A DNA stretch of 33,032 nt, taken from Promethearchaeia archaeon (lineage in GTDB: Archaea > Asgardarchaeota > Lokiarchaeia > Sigyniarchaeales > SOKP01). Position numbers and translations under genes: made by a program. Positions within the stretch are counted from its first letter, which is position 1. Every line of letters starts with the position of its first letter. Positions 16,941 to 24,831 of the stretch are shown in pieces. Under the pieces are notes generated by a model. The model did no database searches, had not been told where the DNA came from, and saw only the letters and a program-made list of their open reading frames with translations. The DNA lies in contig JAHQWI010000114.1 of NCBI GenBank assembly GCA_029856085.1, forward strand, positions 1 through 33,032. The letters are read 5' to 3'.

Positions 16941-17375
16941 ATGGTCGATTTAGACTTAGCAAATGAAGTTAAAGAACTGACAGAAAAAGGTACCATGAAA
17001 GATGATCCAAAGAATATTCTTAAATTAATGGAGCTCTTGAAACAGGTTTCAGTTGAAGATGAAGAATTAAAAGAAGAGTTAGAGGATATGGATAAAATTG
17101 TTGGCCAAATGGTCATTACTGATAAAGATTTCAAGTACTGGCTTAGCTCTGGAGAGGGAGTTTTTGATTATGGCGAAGGAGAAACTGATGATCCCACATT
17201 CACAATGAAAGCTAATTGGGAAACAATGGGGGGCATGATGTCGGGAGAAGTTGATGGTACTGCAGCATATATGTCTGGCGATCTTGTTATAGAAGGCAAT
17301 CTCCAAGACACAATGGCTTATGGAGAATTTATGCGAATAGCTGTTGAGGCTATGCAAAAACTTGGTCAAGAATGA
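16941..17375 (+). CDS. SCP2 sterol-carrier domain protein
   Basis: A 144-residue stand-alone SCP2-type lipid carrier. The C-terminal half carries the family pattern: a beta strand (DPTFTMKANWETMGGMMSGE, residues 86-105), then AYMSGDLVIEGNLQDTMAYGEF, equivalent to the MxGKLKxxGN segment lining the acyl-binding tunnel. The N-terminal 50 residues are acidic and helical. SCP2 proteins bind fatty acyl-CoA, isoprenoids or sterols. In animals SCP2 is fused to a peroxisomal thiolase, and here an SCPx-type thiolase gene follows 136 bp downstream. AAGG at 16929-16932, 8 bases before the ATG, is the ribosome binding site, and GTTTTAAAAAT near 16907-16917 may be the TATA box. A T-run follows the stop, so the two genes may be separate transcripts. 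Confidence 0.82.
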   Translation: MVDLDLANEVKELTEKGTMKDDPKNILKLMELLKQVSVEDEELKEELEDMDKIVGQMVITDKDFKYWLSSGEGVFDYGEGETDDPTFTMKANWETMGGMMSGEVDGTAAYMSGDLVIEGNLQDTMAYGEFMRIAVEAMQKLGQE

Positions 17376-17401
17376 TCAGATAACAGAAAAAATAATAAAA
17401 A

Positions 17402-17424
17402 ATTTTTAATTTCTTTTTTTTAGC
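17402..17424 (+). terminator. Oligo-T terminator after the SCP2 gene
   Basis: A T-rich stretch with TTTTT and then TTTCTTTTTTTT begins about 27 bases after the SCP2 stop, the kind of signal archaeal RNA polymerase terminates on. The rest of the gap to the thiolase contains the tandem ATTATCAATT motif at about 17444-17466. Confidence 0.4.
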
Positions 17425-17511
17425 TAAATTATAATTTGATAATTATTATCAATTATTATCAATTATATTGCATTATAATTTTGTAGTATTTAATTAGATA
17501 AGTTGATACCC

Positions 17512-18759
17512 ATGAGTGATAAGATTTATGTTTATAGTGTTGGAATGTCTAAATTTGGCAAATTTCTTGACAAAAGTATTAAAGATTTGACTGCTGAAAC
17601 GCTTAAATCCGTCAAAAGCGACAATGATATTGATTTGAGTAATATTGAAGCAGCGTGGTTTTCTAATACATGTTGGGGAATGACAGATTTTCAGCATAGC
17701 ATCCGAGGGCAAGTAGCGCTTACCTCAAATGGTGTAGATAAAATACCAATAACAAATGTAGAGAATGCATGCGCTAGTGGGAGTACTGCATTTAATGGAG
17801 CATGGACAGCGATAAAAGCAGGAGTGTTTGACTGTGCGTTAGCTATAGGTGCTGAAAAAGTATATCAGGAAGATCGAGCCGCTATGATGAAAGGCTTTAT
17901 AACTTATACGGATGTTGAAAGAACAAGAACACTTATGGAACAAATGCAAAAGATGGCAGCCAAGCAAAGAGCAGAAAAAGCGGCAAGTCAAAAAAGTGAT
18001 GAAAAACAAAAAAAAAAGGGAGGTCATTCAGTCTTCATGGATTTCTATGCAGCAGGAGCACGAGCTCATATGAAAGAATATGGAACTACACAACGACAAC
18101 TTGCCGCAATCGCAGCAAAGAACCATAACAATTCCACGATGAATCCACTTGCTCAATATACCTTCCCTATGACGGTAGATCAGGTTATGGAAGATTATGA
18201 AGTTGCTTATCCATTAACTAGAGCAATGTGCGCCCCAGTAGGCGATGGTGCTGCAGCTGCAGTTCTCTGTTCTGAAAAATTCTTAAAAGAACACCCAAAT
18301 GATAAAGCAATATTAATACGAGCTTCAATTCTACGATCTGGTTCTTGGCAAAGAGATAATGTGTCTAAACGAGCTTCTACAGCTGCTTATAAAATGGCAG
18401 GGCTTAGCCCAAAAGATATAAACGTTGCTGAAGTTCATGATGCAACGGCTTATGGAGAACTGGAACAGATTGAACAGATGGGTTTTTGCCCATTAGGAAA
18501 AGGAGGGCCATTTACCGAGAGCGGGGAAACAGAGATTGGAGGTAAGATTGCTGTGAACACAAGTGGGGGCTTATTATCTCGTGGACACCCTCTAGGTGCT
18601 TCTGGTTTAGCACAAATCTATGAGCTTGTGACTCAATTACGTGGAGATGCTGGCAAAAGACAAGCTGATAACCCTAAATTTGCCCTAGCTGAAAATGGTG
18701 GCGGAACTATAGGTTCAGGACCAGCAGCTATGTGTGTGCATATATTAGAAGCGCTTTAA
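17512..18759 (+). CDS. SCPx-type thiolase (3-ketoacyl-CoA thiolase/lipid-transfer thiolase)
   Basis: A thiolase-fold protein of 415 residues from ATG 17512. A TTG nine bases upstream would add three residues but breaks the typical start KIYVYSVGMSKFGK. The nucleophile is C87 (ENACASGSTAF). H309 (EVHDATAYGE) and H359 (SRGHPLGASG) are the other active-site motifs, and C408 lies near the C-terminus. The HDA and GHPLGASG forms are those of SCPx/SCP2 thiolases rather than FadA. The product should split 3-ketoacyl-CoA, with branched chains as the family's known liking. Residues 140-172 form an unusual charged insertion (EKAASQKSDEKQKKKGGH). No DUF35/OB-fold partner, common beside archaeal thiolases, is here; instead an SCP2 gene precedes it. 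Biosynthetic thiolase is the alternative. Confidence 0.87.
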   Translation: MSDKIYVYSVGMSKFGKFLDKSIKDLTAETLKSVKSDNDIDLSNIEAAWFSNTCWGMTDFQHSIRGQVALTSNGVDKIPITNVENACASGSTAFNGAWTAIKAGVFDCALAIGAEKVYQEDRAAMMKGFITYTDVERTRTLMEQMQKMAAKQRAEKAASQKSDEKQKKKGGHSVFMDFYAAGARAHMKEYGTTQRQLAAIAAKNHNNSTMNPLAQYTFPMTVDQVMEDYEVAYPLTRAMCAPVGDGAAAAVLCSEKFLKEHPNDKAILIRASILRSGSWQRDNVSKRASTAAYKMAGLSPKDINVAEVHDATAYGELEQIEQMGFCPLGKGGPFTESGETEIGGKIAVNTSGGLLSRGHPLGASGLAQIYELVTQLRGDAGKRQADNPKFALAENGGGTIGSGPAAMCVHILEAL

Positions 18760-18832
18760 AATATTTTCAAATTTTATTTTTCACTTTAAATTTTCAAATT
18801 GAACTGATATTAGATTTTATTTAATTAAATCT

Positions 18833-19828
18833 GTGAAAAAAATGAAATTTGACCACCCCGAACCAATACCCATAATCTTTGATACCGATATGGATTTGGA
18901 TTGTGATGATGCAGGTGCTCTTGCTGTGCTTCATGCCCTAATGGATTTTAATGAAACTAAAATTTTAGGAGTTATAGTTGACGTGCCATTTGAAGCTTCG
19001 GCAAAGTGTGTGATGATAATTAATAATTATTACAATCGTCCTGAAATTCCAGTTGGATTATTGGAAAATACAGACTACGAGAAGGGGAAAAAATATCAAT
19101 TATACAGAGGTGCTAAAAAACGTATAGGTGAATTTAGAGATTATTACACTGAAGCTATTGTAGAACATTATTCATCAGATTTTACAAAAAGTCAAAAGAT
19201 ATGGGAATCGGTTAACTTATATCGGCATTTATTATCAACCTCAGAAGATCATTCTGTTGTTATTGTCGCTGTAGGATTGCTTACCGCATTAAAAGCTCTT
19301 TTGGATTCACCCCCAGATGATCTCTCTCCCCTAAATGGGATAGATCTTGTAAGCTTGAAAGTAAAGAAACTAGTTACAATGGGCATTGGCAGGTTCCCAA
19401 GCGCTCAAGCAGAATTTAATTGGCTAATGGACTGGGAGAGTGCACGATTTATTATTAGCCATTGGCCTACTGATCTAGTAGTACAATCTAATGGCACTGA
19501 GTTCTTAATAGAAACTAAATTGTCTATTAAAACACCAGAATCAAACCCAGTTCGAAAAATCTATGAAACCTATCTAAAAAGCCCTAGAAGAGGGAATTCT
19601 AGTTGGGATCTCATAACAGCTCTTTATGGCGTAAGAGGTTCTGAGCCGTACCTTGAGGAGAAAAAAGGTTATCGGTTAATCCTTGAGCCTGAACTAGGTA
19701 AAAATCACTGGGTTCCAGCTGAAAATCAGGAATTTAATCACTCATTTTTAGTTTTAAAACCTCCAAGGATAAGACTTAAGAAAGCTATAGAAGATTTATT
19801 AACAAAATTACCAAAGAAAAAACGATAA
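18833..19828 (+). CDS. Inosine-uridine nucleoside hydrolase family protein
   Basis: A 331-residue member of the nucleoside N-ribohydrolase family. The calcium-site motif is DTDMDLDCDDAGALAVLHAL (17-36), with the Asp-rich cluster that binds Ca2+ and the ribose. EFNWLMDWESA (194-204) corresponds to the second ribose-binding/Asp region of the family. The enzyme would hydrolyse the N-glycosidic bond of a nucleoside for salvage, but many relatives act on other ribosides, and the catalytic His of the IU subclass is not evident. The start is GTG at 18833, or ATG at 18842. AGATTT at 18812-18817 and AAATCT at 18827-18832 form an inverted repeat just before the start, over a TTTAATTAA TATA-like core, so it may be regulated. 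No functional link to its neighbours is seen. Confidence 0.8.
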   Translation: MKKMKFDHPEPIPIIFDTDMDLDCDDAGALAVLHALMDFNETKILGVIVDVPFEASAKCVMIINNYYNRPEIPVGLLENTDYEKGKKYQLYRGAKKRIGEFRDYYTEAIVEHYSSDFTKSQKIWESVNLYRHLLSTSEDHSVVIVAVGLLTALKALLDSPPDDLSPLNGIDLVSLKVKKLVTMGIGRFPSAQAEFNWLMDWESARFIISHWPTDLVVQSNGTEFLIETKLSIKTPESNPVRKIYETYLKSPRRGNSSWDLITALYGVRGSEPYLEEKKGYRLILEPELGKNHWVPAENQEFNHSFLVLKPPRIRLKKAIEDLLTKLPKKKR

Positions 19829-19872
19829 GTACTAAGCTAGAAAAGTCTGATACTTTATTTATTTTTATTAAG

Positions 19873-19904
19873 TATACTCGAAAAACTTTTAAATTTCGAG
19901 TATA
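19873..19904. promoter_or_regulatory. Perfect inverted repeat around the TATA box of VapBC module 1
   Basis: TATACTCGAAA (19873-19883) and TTTCGAGTATA (19894-19904) are perfect 11-bp arms around AACTTTTAAA. The loop contains the likely TATA box CTTTTAAA, centred 25-26 bases before the ATG at 19915, which is the archaeal spacing for a leaderless transcript. Binding of the antitoxin here would cover the TATA box. The arrangement suggests autorepression. Confidence 0.65.
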
Positions 19905-19914
19905 TTATTACATT

Positions 19915-20163
19915 ATGATAATTTCAGAAAAAATAATTTTGAAAATTGGATCTAAAGGAGAAATATTTCCTCCGAAAAAAATCCGGGAAAAACTTGGACT
20001 GACGCCTAATCAACCAATTTTAATGACTGTTCATAGAGATAAATTAATTATCAGAAAATTACATTCAATCGATAATATTTTAAGTACACCATCAAAAGTC
20101 AAGATAAGTTATCATGCATGGAAACAATTCAAGGAAGATTTGACTGAGGAAATAGAACGATGA
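19915..20163 (+). CDS. vapB: AbrB/MazE-like antitoxin, VapBC module 1
   Basis: An 82-residue protein with an N-terminal SpoVT-AbrB swapped-hairpin domain (KIGSKGEIFPPKKIREKLGL, residues 11-30, followed by the strand LIIRKL). The C-terminal half should wrap and inhibit the toxin. Its stop overlaps the start of the PIN toxin gene by four bases (ATGA), as expected for a translationally coupled antitoxin-toxin pair. The transcript is probably leaderless, with an 11-bp-arm palindrome around the TATA box as likely operator. FPPK replaces the commoner IPKEIR pattern of the AbrB loop, a mild divergence. I am fairly sure of the family; the actual toxin-antitoxin activity is inferred from the pairing. 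Confidence 0.8.
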   Translation: MIISEKIILKIGSKGEIFPPKKIREKLGLTPNQPILMTVHRDKLIIRKLHSIDNILSTPSKVKISYHAWKQFKEDLTEEIER

Positions 20164-20654
20164 AGATCCTTTGGGACACTACATACTTTTTACCTCTTAT
20201 AAAAATTTCAATAGAGGGAATACCAGATAATTTATTATTAAAACTTCTTATCGAATCTAAGAATGAATTCTTCTATTCGGACCTTTCAATTTTTGAAATC
20301 ATTGCAAAAGGATTAAAAATCATCACAAGGGAAACCGAAGTAACACTTCAAGATATAATGAACGGAATTGATGCTATACAAAACGATTCTCGGCTGCAAA
20401 CTTTAACATGGTCAGATAATCCCCTAATAATCGAATTAGCTTATAATCTTAAAGCTATTCATAATGATACAATTGATTGCATTATTTATGCAACGGCAAT
20501 TTGTAAGTGCGATTGTATAATAACGATGGATCATAATTTTTATAATAAAATAAGGGGAGATGACTCTATTATCAAAGAAATCAAATCTTTAAACAAAAAT
20601 TTCCAATTCTGGTTCGATGATCTCTCAAAAAACCCGATTCCATTAAAAAAGTAA
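20160..20654 (+). CDS. vapC: PIN-domain toxin (VapC-like), module 1
   Basis: A 164-residue PIN-domain ribonuclease. The four acidic positions of the active site are visible: D6 (LWDTTYFL), E46 (SIFEIIAKG), D106 (NDTIDCIIYATA) and D124 (TMDHNFY). They bind Mg2+/Mn2+ for RNA cleavage, in VapC proteins usually of tRNA or rRNA. The ATG overlaps the antitoxin stop. It is somewhat longer than classic VapC (about 130-140), with an extra C-terminal tail rich in Asn and Lys. It is followed only 13 bases later by the convergent end of ligase 3. Target RNA unknown. Confidence 0.8.
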   Translation: MKILWDTTYFLPLIKISIEGIPDNLLLKLLIESKNEFFYSDLSIFEIIAKGLKIITRETEVTLQDIMNGIDAIQNDSRLQTLTWSDNPLIIELAYNLKAIHNDTIDCIIYATAICKCDCIITMDHNFYNKIRGDDSIIKEIKSLNKNFQFWFDDLSKNPIPLKK

Positions 20655-20667
20655 AAAAATATAAAAT

Positions 20668-22338
20668 TTAAATACGTTTTATCTTATATCCCGTTTGTTC
20701 TCTATCATATGTCGTTTCAGTTATCCCGCGTTCTTTAAGAAAACGCTTCATTATTCTATGAACTTCACTCTTCGGGAGTTTTTCTACAAAATCAATGTAT
20801 CGCGGGATCATAAAATATGCCATTTTACCTTGGCAGAAATCTAATAATTCTTCTGGTGTCATCGTTTCTCCCGGCTTTAACACAACAGAAACCATTACCT
20901 CATCTTCACCTAATTCTGCTTTAATACCATAAGCAGCAGATTCTAAGACTTTATCATTTTGATTTATTATGTTTTCAATACTAAAAGAAGCGATGTTTTC
21001 ACCACGTCTCCTAATTGAATCTTTTTTTCTATCAACAAAGAAAAACCAGCCATCCTTATCTACATAAGTTAGATCCCCAGTATGAAACCACTTTTGCCCA
21101 TCCTTAGCGACTTGTATTAAGTTTTTTGATGCATCATCATCCTTATAATATTTAACTTCTCTCTGCTTGAGTTCATTTTCTCTTACTAGGAATACTAATT
21201 CTCCGACTTTTTCTGGATCCAGAAGATTTCCATCATCATCCATTATTCCAGCTGTAGTACCAGGAAGAGGTTTTCCCATAGATCCGACAGGGGCATCATC
21301 AGCACCCCCTGTTGTAAGCATAAAACCTCCTCCATCAGTAGCACCATAACCTTCAGAAATTTTTACACCAAACCTCTCTTCAAAAGCAACCCATACTTCT
21401 CTGGGACAAGCTGCTGAGCCTATCACTTTAACATTATGATCCTTATCATTTGATCTTTCAGGTTGTTTCATTAAGATAGGGATCATAGCGCCTAAGGCAT
21501 TAAATCTAGTAACTCCGTATTTACGACATATATCCCAGTGTCTGCTTGCACTAAATCGTTTACTAAGGATAACAGGGGTTTGAGCTGCATAACCAGATAA
21601 GCAAGTTAAGAATAAAGCATTTGAATGGGCCAATGGTAAACAAGTAAACAGCATATCACCTGAATCAGCCATCAAAGAAGACATACTTACAAGAGTTTGA
21701 AGACTCAAACCCCCAAGTAATTTACCTTGCCAAAATGTAATTGCTTTAGGAAGACCTGTCGTGCCAGCAGTGTACATTAGCATACAAATATCATCCAAAC
21801 TAATCTCTACATCAATATCTTCATCTGAAGCTTTCATAACTTCCTGGAGTGAATATGCACCATCGATTAATGTAAAATTATCAGGTGCTTCATTTAAGTC
21901 CACTATAATGTATTTGATTTTAGGAGCTTGATCTTTAATATCCATAAAGGCTTGTAATAACGACCAATGAATAATGATAGCAGAAGCATCAGAGTGATCC
22001 AAAATATATTTCAGACCATCTCCTCTTAAAGCTATATTAACCATAACAGAATACATACCTGCTTTCAAGGTTGAAAAAACTGTTAATAAAAATTCAGGAG
22101 AATTAATTTCCATTAAAGCTACTCCCTCACCTTTTTTGAGACCTAAATTAAAAAGACCATTTGTAAGACGATTTGATAATAAGTGCATATCTTTATACGT
22201 GTAATTTTCAACAATTCCTTGGTCAAAATCTCTTATATAAGTCAAGTACTTTTTTTCTCCTACAGTATCTGCCATATGCTTAAAATAATCTCGATAAATG
22301 GTTCTCCTTGATAATCTAAATTTTTTTGTTTCTTGCAT
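20668..22338 (-). CDS. AMP-forming acyl-CoA ligase, CaiC-like (paralogue 3)
   Basis: A 556-residue paralogue of the ligases at 3166 and 6491. The P-loop is YTAGTTGLPK (189-198, Ala for the usual Ser). GYGATDGGGF is the A5 region, followed by HTGDLTYVDKDG, DRKKDSIRRRGENIAS and PKSEVHRIMKRFLKERG, again with Arg in place of the A10 Lys. The tail ends TGYKIKRI. It is preceded by a FAD-linked oxidase on the same strand with a 73-bp gap, so oxidase and ligase may form one transcription unit; this is the only direct operon-like link between the two expanded families in the window. The start is ATG at 22338. The substrate is unknown. Its stop lies 13 bp from the end of VapBC module 1, which is convergent. 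Confidence 0.9.
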   Translation of the reverse strand: MQETKKFRLSRRTIYRDYFKHMADTVGEKKYLTYIRDFDQGIVENYTYKDMHLLSNRLTNGLFNLGLKKGEGVALMEINSPEFLLTVFSTLKAGMYSVMVNIALRGDGLKYILDHSDASAIIIHWSLLQAFMDIKDQAPKIKYIIVDLNEAPDNFTLIDGAYSLQEVMKASDEDIDVEISLDDICMLMYTAGTTGLPKAITFWQGKLLGGLSLQTLVSMSSLMADSGDMLFTCLPLAHSNALFLTCLSGYAAQTPVILSKRFSASRHWDICRKYGVTRFNALGAMIPILMKQPERSNDKDHNVKVIGSAACPREVWVAFEERFGVKISEGYGATDGGGFMLTTGGADDAPVGSMGKPLPGTTAGIMDDDGNLLDPEKVGELVFLVRENELKQREVKYYKDDDASKNLIQVAKDGQKWFHTGDLTYVDKDGWFFFVDRKKDSIRRRGENIASFSIENIINQNDKVLESAAYGIKAELGEDEVMVSVVLKPGETMTPEELLDFCQGKMAYFMIPRYIDFVEKLPKSEVHRIMKRFLKERGITETTYDREQTGYKIKRI

Positions 22339-22411
22339 TCTCTTTAACCTTTTTTTTGACTTTTCAAATATAAAATTAGAAAAAAAGATAGAATAAAAAT
22401 ATTGCTTAATA

Positions 22412-23956
22412 CTAATCTTCTACGAGATGTTCTGTATAATCATGGTCGTATGAATACAAATGGAATTTGTTTGGGCTTAAGAGATAATTTGGATCCACGG
22501 TTTTTTTCATGTCTTTAAAGAATTGCATAAATTCAGGAGTGTACGCTCCTGCTTCGACGATGGACTGACTAATTGATTCTCCGAGCCAGTAATGTGCTGC
22601 TCCATACTTAACTTGATGCCTGATTTTTTTATGCCAGATGTTCATCGTAGCTTCACGATTTTCATCCGTATTATCACCACCAAGCCCACCTACAATCACA
22701 CAGTTTCCATTGGGTAAAAACATTAAGAAGGAAGCAAAAACGGGATATGGAGGATTGCCTGGTGGAAATTCTTTCTGATAATTTACATTGAATTGTACAC
22801 CTTTTTGAACACTCTCATTAAGTCGTGAAATTGCAACCTTATGACATGTAGTACATGAACTCTTAGGTGGTGCCATAGAAATGTACTTTTGAAAGAAATT
22901 AAATTCTTCCTTTAAGGTAAAACTCCAATCTTTTGACAGTACCATGTCTAAATCAATTTCTTGCCACTCAAATGGTCTACTAGCATCATCTTTCAACATT
23001 ATTTCATCAACTTTTTCGAGGTATACATCCAAAATTCTCTCATCTGTAGCATCAAGAGTTACCGAAACTACTGGACCCGTCAATTTTGCTCTTTTACTAG
23101 GTTTATTAACAACCTGAGCGGATAATAATTGAGTTAAAATAAATGGAAATACCATCAAATCATTAAGTCCATCCCCAACTTCCTTTCTTAACTTATGACC
23201 AAACTCAAATACCTTATTATAATCATCCTTTAAAAGCATATAATACCTTCGTGCTTTAAAGGGTGGATCCGGGAACAGCCGTAAGAATGCTTTGCACTTA
23301 ATTCCCATGGTACCGACATCTCCCATGAAAAGCCCTGTGAAATCAGGAGCAACTCCATATCTACAGAATGGTGTGGCATATTGATTTGCTGCGGAACCTG
23401 TTCTCACTATCGTTCCTGAGGGGTCAGGAAGCACAACTTCGACCCCAAGACAAATATCTGGAGTTAACCCATATTTTGTGGAACTAAATCCTACAGTTGC
23501 ATTTGAAAGTCCTCCACCAATAGTTGCGGAATACCCACTTCCAGGGCCAAGAATTCCTGTCGTCATTCCTTTTTTCTGTAGTTCTGAAAGCATGGAACCC
23601 CATGTAATTCCGCATCCTACAACACAATAATAATCATCCACATTAATTTCATGGATTTGATTCATTCGCGTGAGATCGAGTAGGATACCTCCTTTCGACA
23701 CAGAACCCCCGACTAAGTCAGCACCACCACCCCTAGGAACCATATGTATTTTGTATTTATTAGCTGTTTTTACGATATGTGAGACTTCTTCAGTTGTTTC
23801 TGGCTTTACTATTATATCCGCCCATCTATCAGGAAATGCAGGATCAACGTTTCTCGAATATGCAGCTTTCATGAAGTCTTTATCGGATATGAAGTCTGAT
23901 CCAATTATATCTTCTATTTCTTTATACGCATTTTTAACTTTGCTAATTTTTAACAC
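22412..23956 (-). CDS. FAD-linked oxidase/dehydrogenase, GlcD/VAO-PCMH type (paralogue 1)
   Basis: A 514-residue flavoprotein of the type-4 FAD-binding superfamily (GlcD, D-lactate dehydrogenase, vanillyl-alcohol oxidase relatives). FAD-binding segments are VPRGGGADLVGGS (73-85), GPGSGYSATIGGGLSN (137-152) and TGLFMGDVGTMGIK (207-220). The C-terminus DPNYLLSPNKF (488-498) is the FAD-oxidase C-terminal motif. It should oxidise a hydroxy-acid or similar, passing electrons to an unknown acceptor. CTTCH at 368-372 looks like a haem-c motif but is not kept in paralogue 3. There is no signal peptide, so it is cytoplasmic. The start is GTG at 23956. It is closely similar to paralogue 4 from about residue 96 on. 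It probably co-transcribes with the downstream ligase. Confidence 0.87.
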   Translation of the reverse strand: MLKISKVKNAYKEIEDIIGSDFISDKDFMKAAYSRNVDPAFPDRWADIIVKPETTEEVSHIVKTANKYKIHMVPRGGGADLVGGSVSKGGILLDLTRMNQIHEINVDDYYCVVGCGITWGSMLSELQKKGMTTGILGPGSGYSATIGGGLSNATVGFSSTKYGLTPDICLGVEVVLPDPSGTIVRTGSAANQYATPFCRYGVAPDFTGLFMGDVGTMGIKCKAFLRLFPDPPFKARRYYMLLKDDYNKVFEFGHKLRKEVGDGLNDLMVFPFILTQLLSAQVVNKPSKRAKLTGPVVSVTLDATDERILDVYLEKVDEIMLKDDASRPFEWQEIDLDMVLSKDWSFTLKEEFNFFQKYISMAPPKSSCTTCHKVAISRLNESVQKGVQFNVNYQKEFPPGNPPYPVFASFLMFLPNGNCVIVGGLGGDNTDENREATMNIWHKKIRHQVKYGAAHYWLGESISQSIVEAGAYTPEFMQFFKDMKKTVDPNYLLSPNKFHLYSYDHDYTEHLVED

Positions 23957-24105
23957 CCTATTTTTTAAAAAAAATATAATAATTAGAAGATAGACCTAAT
24001 AACCTAATAAAAGTTACTTACTTCTGGTGAAATTTAAAGAAAACAATTAGAAATGGGTTAAGAAGTAGTAGTATGGTTTCTGTAATATGAGCTTTCAGGG
24101 TAAAG

Positions 24106-24113
24106 TATATAAA
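24106..24113 (+). promoter_or_regulatory. TATA box of VapBC module 2
   Basis: TATATAAA, the clearest TATA box in the window. The expected transcript start is near 24136, where an ATG opens a 9-codon reading frame (MGKFMGMGN) whose TAA directly abuts the antitoxin ATG at 24166. Confidence 0.5.
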
Positions 24114-24165
24114 GCAAAATTTCATATATTAATTAATGGGTAAATTTATGGGAATGGGAAATTAA

Positions 24166-24408
24166 ATGGGGAAGATTGAGATTGATGATAGAGGTCGGTT
24201 AACTATACCATCCAAAATAAGGGATTCTTTAAATATAAAATCAGGAGATAGGCTGACTATTAAAATAAATCAAGATAATACAATAACTCTTCAGAAACAT
24301 CCCTCAAAAAAAGAAATTTTTGAGAACCTAGTTGGTTGTATCAAAATACCCTCTGAAGAAAAACCAACCCCGGAGTCGATTAAAGAAATATGGAAAATGC
24401 AACAATAG
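24166..24408 (+). CDS. vapB: AbrB-family antitoxin, VapBC module 2
   Basis: An 80-residue antitoxin with a textbook AbrB domain: KIEIDDRGRLTIPSKIRDSL (3-22), then NIKSGDRLTIKI and a strand TITLQKH. The C-terminal part (FENLVGCIKIPSEEKPTPE) should bind the toxin. It ends in TAG inside the toxin gene, a 19-bp overlap. Upstream is a strong TATA box 60 bases away and a mini reading frame that stops exactly at its start codon. The start ATG at 24166 fixes the family's usual N-terminus. Confidence 0.85.
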   Translation: MGKIEIDDRGRLTIPSKIRDSLNIKSGDRLTIKINQDNTITLQKHPSKKEIFENLVGCIKIPSEEKPTPESIKEIWKMQQ

Positions 24409-24812
24409 TTTTCATAGATTCAAATTATTGGATTTACCTTTTCGACGAAACTACAGCAGAACATACTTATGTTAAAAATCATTTTGATAAAATCTATGAT
24501 GAATTTCAAATTGCTATTAATATCCCGGTGATGATCGAAGTTATGCATTACCTTGTAAAGAGGTTAGGAGCTAATCTTGCTAGACCTAAATGGGACCTTT
24601 TTTCTTCAATGAATTTCAAATACGACGATTTGACATTTCAAGATTTAGATATTGTTTTTAAAGAGTTATCAGATTTTACACATACAGGGATAGGGGCTAG
24701 AGATGCAACCATATTAGCCTCAATGAAAAAGTTATCAGTTCAAAAAATATGCACACACGATAAAAGCTTTACAAAAGTATCTAACATTGAAATTATTGAC
24801 CCAATCCCTTAA
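24390..24812 (+). CDS. vapC: PIN-domain toxin (VapC), module 2
   Basis: A 140-residue PIN-domain nuclease with all four acidic residues: D10 (FIDSNYW), E50 (PVMIEVMHYL), D105 (GARDATILAS) and D124 (CTHDKSF). Length and spacing are typical of VapC, a Mg2+-dependent RNase held in check by the upstream antitoxin. The start ATG lies inside the antitoxin gene (19-bp overlap). The toxin gene is convergent with VapBC module 3, with only 19 bases between their ends. A 63-bp piece of a close copy of this gene, including the third Asp motif, lies at 29693-29755. Confidence 0.87.
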   Translation: MENATIVFIDSNYWIYLFDETTAEHTYVKNHFDKIYDEFQIAINIPVMIEVMHYLVKRLGANLARPKWDLFSSMNFKYDDLTFQDLDIVFKELSDFTHTGIGARDATILASMKKLSVQKICTHDKSFTKVSNIEIIDPIP

Positions 24813-24831
24813 ATCTATATATGATTTAGAA

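Noticed and set aside
17440-17470. Tandem ATTATCAATT motifs as a regulatory iteron array
   Set aside because: Only two or three imperfect copies in AT-rich DNA; not enough to support a specific site.
22853-22867. CxxCH in the FAD oxidases as a cytochrome c haem site
   Set aside because: No signal peptide, no other cytochrome features, and paralogue 3 has lost the first Cys. Reported as an odd motif only.
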